Notes under the pieces: model-generated
What the model was told of the DNA's origin: nothing
The model's database searches: none
What the model saw: the letters and a program-made list of their open reading frames with translations, nothing else
Shown: piece by piece, positions 55,761 through 64,000 of the stretch
How positions within the stretch are numbered: the first letter of the stretch is position 1
How the letters are laid out: each line of letters begins with the position of its first letter
Made by a program: the position numbers and the translations under genes
From: Volutella citrinella
Taxonomy: Eukaryota; Ascomycota; Sordariomycetes; Hypocreales; Nectriaceae
DNA: 64,000 nucleotides
Assembly: GCA_034401135.1 (NCBI GenBank)
Contig: JAWZSP010000002.1
Span: 682,001-746,000 of the forward strand
Direction: 5' to 3'

Positions 55761-58182
55761 TCCAGCCACAGACGACCAGGCAAGCAGCTCGCCCGCAGGC
55801 CGAGCAAAGTCGTACAGGATTTGTCGTTGGACGCGTCGTCCACCTTCTGTCCAACCCGCTGACGGGCGTCAACCCACGGTGAGATAGGGACAGTAAATAG
55901 AGGGAGCAACGCCCTTTGGGCTTAGGGCTGTACCTGGCTGGGCAGCGCGAGCGCAGACAGACACTCCCTCCCGCCCGTTTTTGTGCCGCTGTTGCGTCTG
56001 ACTGGACTGAAGGCACAGGGACCGGTGGTCTAGACGCGGCCAGAACGACGGGGGCGAAGGGCTCGGCGAGACGGGCGATCAACCAGCGAGCGCGGCAGGC
56101 GGCCCGGGGCTCTCTGTGTTTCTCCCCGTCGGGATTGAGGGTTAAGGTTGGCCTAGCGGATGAGCGAAATAGTCTCAGTCGTGGACGAGAGCCGAAATTC
56201 TTCGTTTCTGCGGAGTGTTGGGTTGGGTCACCGAAACGATGAGGTCATTGTCGTCAAGGGTGGGGAGGGCAGGTGCAGAGCACAAGAACGGCCAGAGACG
56301 CAACGCAACGCAGGAGCACGCAAAATATAGAATGAAGGAGCAAGTCACCGCCAGCGATGCAGACACGTTTGGAATCTGCTAACAAGCCTCCCCTCGCCGG
56401 TTCCCCGACAGACAGGCTAATCAATGGCCAGGGAAACGAAAGGTACCAGTCCCAGAGGCGTCATTATCAAGAGCCCGCCTGTGCGTGTCTGGCAGCGCGG
56501 GCGCGGGCGCTGCACCGTTCGTCTCCTGCTCCAATACTGTGGCAGCATCACTTGGCGAGTCAGATATGATAAGACACCCTAGTCCGGAGCCCTGCGTCGA
56601 CAGCGTGTCGCAAACCGTGCGATCGACAGCCGTAGTCACTCGTATTGGGACCCAAGCGGGTCGCTGGGAGCTTGCGATGCTTTGAACTCATCGATACTGT
56701 ACCAACCCGCTGGGAGCTACTGATACTGGGCTGGGTCCATCGCATGTGGCCGCCGCTAGGCCGAACATCAATGTGCGGTCAAAGGTTGGCCTTGTCTTGA
56801 CGCCATAATTACACGATTCTCGGCTACGGACAGGTGAGAAATGCAGCCAAGCATCCCAATTGCACTTTACGAGTGTCGATCACAGCTGAGGGGGAGGGGT
56901 CCAGCGTGTTGGCTGTGTGGGCGTTCCAACTCACCCAATCATGGGTGATAAGCGTCGATAAGCCACCAGGACTGGCCAGGGTCACCGACAAACGAGAGCT
57001 GCCTCGGGAAGAGAGACATCTTGGGTAATTGTAATTTAATGGTCCCTGGAATTTGGGCGACTAGCCATGCAAGTATGTCGTGCTCATTGCCTGATTCTGC
57101 GGGCTCCCCTATCCCCGCCACAATTAGCCGCTACTTCAGGGCAGCTTACCACCCTACCCTACGCTTTCAATTGAACCGTATGCGCTCATGGGCCATCAAC
57201 AGTGCCGGACTGGATCTGCTGCGGAGGAGGAGGAGAAACGAGGTTGCGCTGGTGCGAAAAGGGTGTTTTAAGGCGCAGTGCGTACAGTACAGCTCCCGTG
57301 CGCCTTGGGAACTATGGGGGCAAGGGTTCTTGCACTCAATATGATGACGACATCGAATGTGAGCCAGGAGCGCGTGTGATGTCAACCTCGATGCCAAGCT
57401 GAATCTTAAATTCTTTCTTTTCGCTTTTAACTGTACAGAAGCCATAGCAAGTTCAAGTACAGAACCCAAAAAATGGCCTCTCTGTACATGGACAACAGTG
57501 GGATCATACGCAAGACTTTGAGATGCCTGATAGCACAGCCAGCCGCTGTCAGGCCTGGTTTCTGCAAGTCACAAGCAGTCAAGCACGTGGCAAGGCCAAG
57601 GAACTGAATAGGAGACGATTTCGTCTGAAACAGAATAGCAACACAAAGCAACCCCACCGCCTTCAATGAGAGGCGCCAGCGCGCCACTGTACGATGCACC
57701 GTGTCACTGGTTATGAAGGGTCTGCAGAAGTTGAGCTCTCTGTCTCCGGCCAGATTGCTTTCCTATGTCGCACAGTCCAACATCCCTTCACTGCTCCTCA
57801 CGTGTGATTTTCGAAAATCACAACTGGTGTACAAGAGACACAAGCCGTCTCCGATGTGAACTTCAACGTGTATGCGGGCTTCCGCAACTAGGTAACACCA
57901 CCTCAGCGGATAGCCGCCGCTGGTTCATGCAGAGTGGTGGTTGGTCTAGCCAGAAGTCGGTCGACCTTCCTTGTCGTGACTGTCAAGTCGTACGAAAGGC
58001 CGTAGCCGTGGCGTTCGGGTATCACAGGTTAGAAAGGTCGCTGCAAATGGGCAATCTGGCCAGTTCTGGCCATGAATTGGAACTGTTCCCTTGAGAAGAA
58101 GTGAGGACTGCCCTTAAATAGCGGTTCACTCACTTGAACTTGTTATCATTCACTGGCATCCATTGTTATATATTTCCTGGCC
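55761..58182. other. Intergenic, SNF4 promoter
   Basis: About 2.4 kb between divergent genes. No coding sequence supported. A TATATA element lies at about 58167, just before the next gene. Confidence 0.5.
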
Positions 58183-58860
58183 ATGAAATTCAAGATCTGC
58201 ATTTCCGGGATGCCCTATGCAACTGAGACCATGGTACCTAGCTCACGGCGATCTCAACCTTCAACTGACCAAGTTCGGGAAGCCATTGTTGCAGTGGCCC
58301 AGGCACTAAATGGCCAACTGCAGCATGCTTTCGTAGGTGGAGCGGCTTGTTTGGTTCTCGGATCGCGTCGCCGAACTGCTGATGTAGACTTTGTGGTTCC
58401 TCAAGGGGAAACCCCAACAGCTAGGAACCTGCTGCTTGCCTATCCAGACAAGTTTGAGCTTGTAAATTCCAGGACTAGGGAGACACAATACCGCAGCACA
58501 CCTCCAGTGAAGATCGACATCCTAGCACCGGGCCTTTTCCTTGGGGGATTTGACCACAACACCAAGGTTCACATCGTGGGCGGCATCAGGGTCTTGTGGC
58601 CAACTCTTCTCCTGGATGTCAAGTGCGTGGCTATCGTCAACCGCCAAGTACAAAGCAAGAAGGATTCTGACGCCGCCGATATCAAGTATCTCCTACGATG
58701 GTGCGCAGCAAAGCGCGTGTGGCCAAGTAACGCTGAAGTTCCGCATGCCACCAAAACGGGGTTTGTACGGAACTTTGTCCTGCAGTACCTTGCCCCCGAA
58801 CTTTGGACGAATGTCGGATTTAATATGCAGCAGGGCATGTCTCCATTTCCCATGTATTGA
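58183..58860 (+). CDS. AbiEii-like nucleotidyltransferase-fold protein
   Basis: 225 aa, single exon. The N-terminal half has GGAACLVLGSRRRTADVDFVV, the GS...DxD signature of the minimal nucleotidyltransferase/AbiEii superfamily, and the third acidic residue appears in PVKIDILAPG. The later KKDSDAADIKYLLRW matches the K...D..D(L/I)..L motif downstream in AbiEii-type proteins. AbiEii was first described as a bacterial antiphage toxin with a partner antitoxin; fungal homologs exist, but their function is not known, and I see no antitoxin-like neighbour. A TATATA element lies only about 15 nt before this ATG, so a start at 58231 (ACCATGG, 209 aa) is plausible. The gene stands alone in intergenic DNA on both sides. 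Confidence 0.75.
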   Translation: MKFKICISGMPYATETMVPSSRRSQPSTDQVREAIVAVAQALNGQLQHAFVGGAACLVLGSRRRTADVDFVVPQGETPTARNLLLAYPDKFELVNSRTRETQYRSTPPVKIDILAPGLFLGGFDHNTKVHIVGGIRVLWPTLLLDVKCVAIVNRQVQSKKDSDAADIKYLLRWCAAKRVWPSNAEVPHATKTGFVRNFVLQYLAPELWTNVGFNMQQGMSPFPMY

Positions 58861-61390
58861 ACCATCCTGACTTGTTACAGAAACTTGGGCTAACTAATGT
58901 GCCATTTTCGGCCTCAGCGTTTCGGGGACGCTGGGGGAAGAATACGGGCGATTGAGATTGAGTGATAAAACTTCACAATGTAAGGTTGATTCAGTTTTGT
59001 ACGTCCAACTGGTGGTTAGCGGTGTAGAGGAGAGCTGATCTTGGCCAAGTTTGGTACCTCCCAGATGAGCGAAACCAGCAGCGAGGTAGACATAAGACAT
59101 TGACGGAGAATGGGCAAACCTAAAGCGAGCACATAGATAGATGATGGGAAAATACAGTAAAAACGTGACTCTTGGCATCTCGAGTTCGTTAATTGGACGT
59201 CTGGGGCGGCCATCCCATATCTGATTACGTGCCTTGCGTGCCTAGCATACCATGCGAATCACGCGAGCGAGAAAAGTGAGGTACAGTGAGACACGCCGCC
59301 ACGACGGAGGGTGTGAAGAGGACACCCTCCCGGCTCTATTGGCCACGCACCTGACTATAGCGGGCGACAAGTCTGGCGATTGGTGGGCATCCGAGACTCG
59401 GGGAGGGATATCCCGCCTGGGCGTCATGATGGCTTCAGACGTCGGCCGATGCGCCAGCTGCGTGCGGCTCGAGAGTCTGGAGCCGGCCGGGGACGAACCG
59501 GGGGGCCAACGGGGGGACGCGGGCGCGAATCATGAGCCCACTCGGAGGCATGGCTGTGCGTTTTTGCTGCGTTTCGCGGCTGGACACGTCAGAGGAGACT
59601 GCAGGAAGAGGCCTGTCGCTTAACGTCGAACTGTTCGAGAGTGGCTGCAGCCTATGTCTGGCTGATGACAAGATCGACGGTCAATGTGCTGGCGTGGATA
59701 TTTATCGGCGACTACGCTGGAGTGGTCGGCCTTGGAGATGAACCGACCACCACGACCGCAACAGCACTTCATGTTGAGGGAGCCAGGTCTGTACTGCTTT
59801 GCGGTTGATGATGGTGCGGGCTTCGCGGAAGCAGGGGAGAGTGTGATGGTACCTGCGTCTGCTATGACCGTCCACGCCGGTGGGAGGTACTGTAGCTGCG
59901 GGCCGTCCCAACTTGCAGAGCTGTCTGGGTGCTTGCTTTAAAACGATAATGATGTATGGAGGAACTCGGAAGGGGGCCGCCCTTGCTCAAACGACAAGAC
60001 TGTTCACCATTGATGCATCGGATGAAACCTCGTCAAGGGAGGGACGGGCGGGGTTGAGGGCCGGAGGGATGTGATGGTTGATTGCAAATGCCAGGGTTTG
60101 GGCTGTTGGAATGGGCGAGATACTTCTTATCCTGCTAGAAGGCGGTGCTGGTGCTGCCATTGATACGAATCAAGTCTATCTGTCCATCTTGAGCTGGATA
60201 TTCGGTGATATTGTAGACTACTAAGCTGTTGATCCGACAGGCCGAGGCATGGTCCGCAAAGTGGAGGATGACTTCATCCTGCAAACCCAGGCCGGCCGTT
60301 CATTAATTACGGCACACAGCGCGGTGCCGCACGTAGGTACATGCACCTCTAGTCCTCCACTGTCCGCCGTGGCCGGTTCCCTGGTGCTGTGGGTCCTGGT
60401 CATTGTGATAACGCCAGCTGCAACCCCATCTGGCTCGCGACTTTCTCATTCAACAGCAGAGCGGCGCCTCTGACGCTATCGTCAATTGTAACACACAAGG
60501 ACCTGCGACGGACCGCGCCTCTGGTTACCAACCGCTCAGTTGCAGCGTGACAGCATCCGCCCGCTGTGTTGGGGCGATCCAACAGGCACTAGACTGGTGG
60601 ACAGCTCGCGCTAGGCTCCACCGCCACCAACGGAGCTCCCCCAAGCAGACCCAAGAAGGCCAAACTTGCCCCTGTTGCTGCGTTGCTGCCAAGCTTGGAC
60701 CCGGACTTGCCCAGCAACAGCGCCGACATAAGCTTGAGCAGGTACAATGCATGCTGTCCATGGTACCTCGTCGACCCGCACAAATACCACCAAGACCCTG
60801 AGCTGAATTGTGAAGCGCCCCATTGGGCAGGGTACCCGCAGGTACTGTAGCTACCAGCTCAGGTCCCGTCCATACCCTGGGTGGTCCCGCCTACCCTCCC
60901 ATTGCTGATGCTGCCTTGTCCGCCTTGCCTTCTCTCGCGCTCGCGTCCCTTCGTTCCAAGCAGGGCCCCAACTCCAATCTCAATCCGATCTCCGTTTCTT
61001 CCTTGCCTCGCTCATCCATCTCAGCCAGCTCGACCGACGCCCCGGCCGCCCTCCGCCGCCGCCCATCTCCCTCCACCGCTCGTCCTCCGCCACCCGCCGT
61101 CCTCTCGAACCCGCATCTCCTGCTGCTGCTTCCCTTGCCGCTGCCGAATCTAATCCTCGCTTCCTGATTGCTCCTGCAGCCACCCCGGGCCCCGACCACA
61201 AGGCTCTGTAGCTGCCCTGACGTTGTTTCCGGCCTGGTTCGCTCGTTGCCGCAACACCCAGCATCAACAAAGGCACCCCCATCGACTCACATCCCGACCA
61301 CGACGACTCCTTGGCCGACCTTTACAACCGTTGCCTTGACCTTGCCTGCGTTGTGACACCGCCAGAGGCCCAGAGCTCTTCGTCCCCGCC
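58861..61390. other. Intergenic, VAC8 promoter and leader
   Basis: About 2.5 kb without a supported gene. From 60880 to 61390 the + strand is strongly CT-rich, a long leader typical of a highly expressed fungal gene; short open frames there are composition artefacts. Confidence 0.5.
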
Positions 61391-63436
61391 ATGGGTGGCT
61401 CCTGCTCGACGTGCTGTGGAGGTGAGTCCTACAAGCTGCCTACCCACCCCGTCCTATCTCTTGCACTCCGCTGACCGCGATGCGACTCCAGGCCAATCCC
61501 GCGATGGCCTCTACGAGCCTGTCCTCGCCGATAGCGAGCGGGAAGCCGTTGCCGACCTCCTCCAATACCTCGAAAACGTGCGTTGTAGCCCTTCTGCTGC
61601 CTTGCGTCACCACGTTCTCAGCTGACTCTTCCACCAGCGCGGCGAAACCGACTTCTTCTCCGGCGAGCCTCTGCGTGCTTTGAGCACCTTGGTCTTCTCA
61701 GAAAATATCGACCTGCAGCGAAGTGCTAGCTTGACCTTTGCCGAGATTACCGAGCGAGGTGCGTTGCATGAATGTTTTGTGAAGGGGCATCTTCTGCCTA
61801 GCTTGCCCATGTGACTTTTGGAGGCTGACCTTGTTTCTCTACAGATGTGCGGGAAGTCGACCGTGATACCCTGGAACCTATTCTGTTCCTCCTCCAGAGC
61901 CAGGACATCGAGGTCCAGAGGGCCGCCAGTGCAGCTCTTGGCAACCTTGCTGTCGACAGTACGCACCCCCATCCATAGCTTCCGATGTTGATGGGCTAAC
62001 AATGTACAACAGCTGAGAACAAGGTCTTGATCGTCCAGCTTGGCGGTTTGACTCCCCTGATCCGCCAGATGATGTCACCCAACGTTGAAGTCCAGTGTAA
62101 TGCTGTGGGATGCATTACCAATCTAGCGACCCACGAGGATAACAAAGCCAAGATTGCTCGCTCCGGTGCTCTCGGGCCGCTGACCAGGCTGGCCAAGTCT
62201 CGTGATATGCGTGTGCAGAGGAACGCAACCGGCGCCCTTCTCAACATGACACACTCCGGTATGTCGAGCTCACCACCATCCAGTTCTGCAGGGCTAACGA
62301 TGACTAGATGAAAACCGACAACAGCTTGTTAACGCGGGCGCTATCCCCGTCCTCGTACAACTCCTTTCCTCCACCGACGTCGATGTTCAATACTACTGCA
62401 CTACCGCCCTGAGCAACATTGCAGTCGATGCGAACAACCGCCGAAAGCTAGCCCAGACCGAACCCAAGCTGGTCCAGTCCCTCGTCAACCTGATGGACTC
62501 AACCTCGCCCAAAGTCCAGTGTCAGGCTGCACTGGCGCTTCGAAATCTTGCTTCAGACGAGAAGTACCAGCTCGATATCGTGCGGGCGGGTGGCCTTCCA
62601 CCCCTTCTACGTCTCCTCCAGTCTTCCTACCTCCCTCTCATCCTGTCCGCCGTCGCCTGTATCCGCAACATTTCGATCCACCCTATGAACGAGTCTCCTA
62701 TCATTGAGACCAACTTCCTTAAGCCTCTTGTCGACCTCCTCGGATCCACCGACAACGAGGAGATTCAGTGCCACGCCATCTCCACGTTGCGAAACCTGGC
62801 AGCCAGTTCGGACCGCAACAAGTCGTTGGTGCTTGAGGCTGGTGCTGTGCAAAAGTGCAAGCAACTTGTCTTGGATGTGCCGGCTACCGTTCAGTCTGAG
62901 ATGACAGCTGCCATCGCTGTGCTTGCGCTGAGTGACGAGTTGAAGACACATCTGCTGAACCTCGGAGTCTGCGGCGTCTTGATCCCTCTGACGCACGCTG
63001 CCAGCATTGAGGTCCAGGGCAACAGTGCTGCTGCTCTCGGTAACCTCTCTTCCAAGGGTTTGTCTCCAATATCATCTCTTGCTCGCCTTTACTGACTGCT
63101 GTTCTAGTTGGTGACTACTCGATTTTCGTGCAGAACTGGACCGAACCCGAAGGCGGAATTCACGGCTACCTGTGCCGCTTCCTGCAGTCCGGAGACGCGA
63201 CTTTCCAACACATTGCCGTCTGGACTCTGCTGCAGCTTTTCGAATCCGAGGATAAGGCTCTGATCGGCCTCATCGGCAAGGCGGAGGACATTATCGAGCA
63301 CATCCGAACCATTGCGAACCGACAGGTCGAGCCCGAAGACATTGACGACGAAGATGAGGGCGAGGTTGTGAGCCTCGCGGTGCGGTGTCTGGAGCTGCTG
63401 GGACAGAGCACGTCCAAGACCCACATCGAGGGTTAA
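61391..63436 (+). CDS. VAC8: Vacuolar armadillo protein Vac8
   Basis: Membrane-bound scaffold for vacuole inheritance, nucleus-vacuole junctions and selective autophagy in yeast. Seven exons: 61391-61421, 61492-61577, 61638-61758, 61845-61958, 62013-62258, 62308-63057 and 63108-63436, giving 558 aa, the family length. The start MGGSCSTCC carries the N-myristoylation Gly2 and palmitoylation cysteines. Residues from ~70 on are armadillo repeats, with repeated patterns such as [27 protein letters not shown] and [14 protein letters not shown]. The C-terminus has an acidic [14 protein letters not shown] and the end STSKTHIEG. The first exon codes only the lipidation signal. Confidence 0.97.
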
Positions 63437-64000
63437 TGCGTTGGCGGATGATGCATATTTCTCATTTGATAGGTAAAAGCGAGTCTCGTTTGAAAGACGA
63501 AACAGCAGGAAAGGCAGGAGAACGGTGTTGCCGGCGTCTAGAGTTTCTTCTTTCCAAGATTGATGCGTGGTCCTTTTTTGTTTCTCTTGCCCGTTTTTTT
63601 ATTTATCATTGTCTTGATGCGAAAGGGAATTTCCGTTGTTATACCTGAAGGCTGCATTAGTGATGGGGGAAGCTTGCTGTGGTTCATTGGTTCCTTTCCG
63701 ATTGCGACAAACGACGACGCGAGGGCACATCGCGGTGATGGCCTTGGGAAGGCGTCTGGGATGCGCACTGGGGGTTTTCATGTTTTTATAATTTTCTTTG
63801 TGATGATGCATATGCGGCCGTTCTGGGCTGCGATTTACGCTTATTCGCAGCTCGTTTAGCTGGAGATGTCAAACGTGAGGGTGGAATAGCATAGCCCAAT
63901 GTGTAATTAGACGAAAGATGCTGATAGCTTTCAATACCCCGATGAAGGTTGCCATATCATTCTCTGACTCTGCCTTTATGGGACGTTGTCCTCGAGGTTG
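63437..64000. other. VAC8 3' region
   Basis: AT-rich sequence after the stop, including TTTTTTATTTATCATTG at about 63594. No further gene seen to the window end. Confidence 0.5.

Noticed and set aside
1..64000. CRISPR arrays, rRNA, transposons and RIP-mutated repeats
   Set aside because: No regularly spaced repeats, rRNA motifs, transposase/reverse transcriptase domains, terminal repeats or strongly AT-biased blocks were seen.

Overview
The window is nuclear DNA of a filamentous ascomycete, most likely a sordariomycete such as a hypocrealean. The evidence is short GT-AG introns (mostly 50-120 nt) with CTAAC-type branch sites, pyrimidine-rich leaders, CA-rich starts, dispersed single genes on both strands, and filamentous-fungal versions of conserved proteins. 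I found no rRNA, tRNA, CRISPR array or transposon. All gene models were spliced by eye from reading frame, splice-site consensus and remembered family features; no search was run.

Layout. 0-2.5 kb: a short-chain dehydrogenase and a membrane-anchored thioredoxin. 2.5-10.6 kb: a gene-poor stretch leading to a small tail-anchored-like membrane protein (10626-11084). 13.4-19.3 kb: the most unusual part, with six short single-pass membrane proteins (54-104 aa) on the + strand between 16521 and 19241. Each appears to be its own gene. A seventh (111 aa) lies on the - strand at 13395-13730, and an F-box-like gene sits between them (14346-16168). I recognise no described family in this set. 19.6-22.8 kb: a Gfd2/YDR514C-like RNase H-fold protein and the septation GTPase Spg1/Tem1.

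25.9-42 kb is rich in mitochondrial genes: glycine cleavage H protein, porphobilinogen deaminase, NAD(P) transhydrogenase, complex I subunit NDUFA12, phosphatidylglycerophosphate synthase Pgs1, and a divergent pair of mitoribosomal large-subunit proteins (uL4m and mL38). A secreted polyproline/cysteine-rich protein lies among them (29095-29868). 43-64 kb holds a bZIP factor, RPA3, a RhoGAP whose frame is cut by an internal TAG, the AMPK gamma subunit Snf4, an isolated AbiEii-like nucleotidyltransferase, and the armadillo protein Vac8.

Functional links are loose, as is usual in fungi. NNT, NDUFA12, Pgs1, GCV-H and the two mitoribosomal proteins all serve the mitochondrion, while Spg1 and RhoGAP are GTPase-pathway genes. 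The best candidate for an undescribed system is the membrane-microprotein array with its F-box neighbour. Other points of note are a 7-nt microexon in NDUFA12, an in-frame 30-bp minisatellite in uL4m, four copies of a 9-mer upstream of GCV-H, and a bZIP gene whose last intron controls a 53-residue tail.
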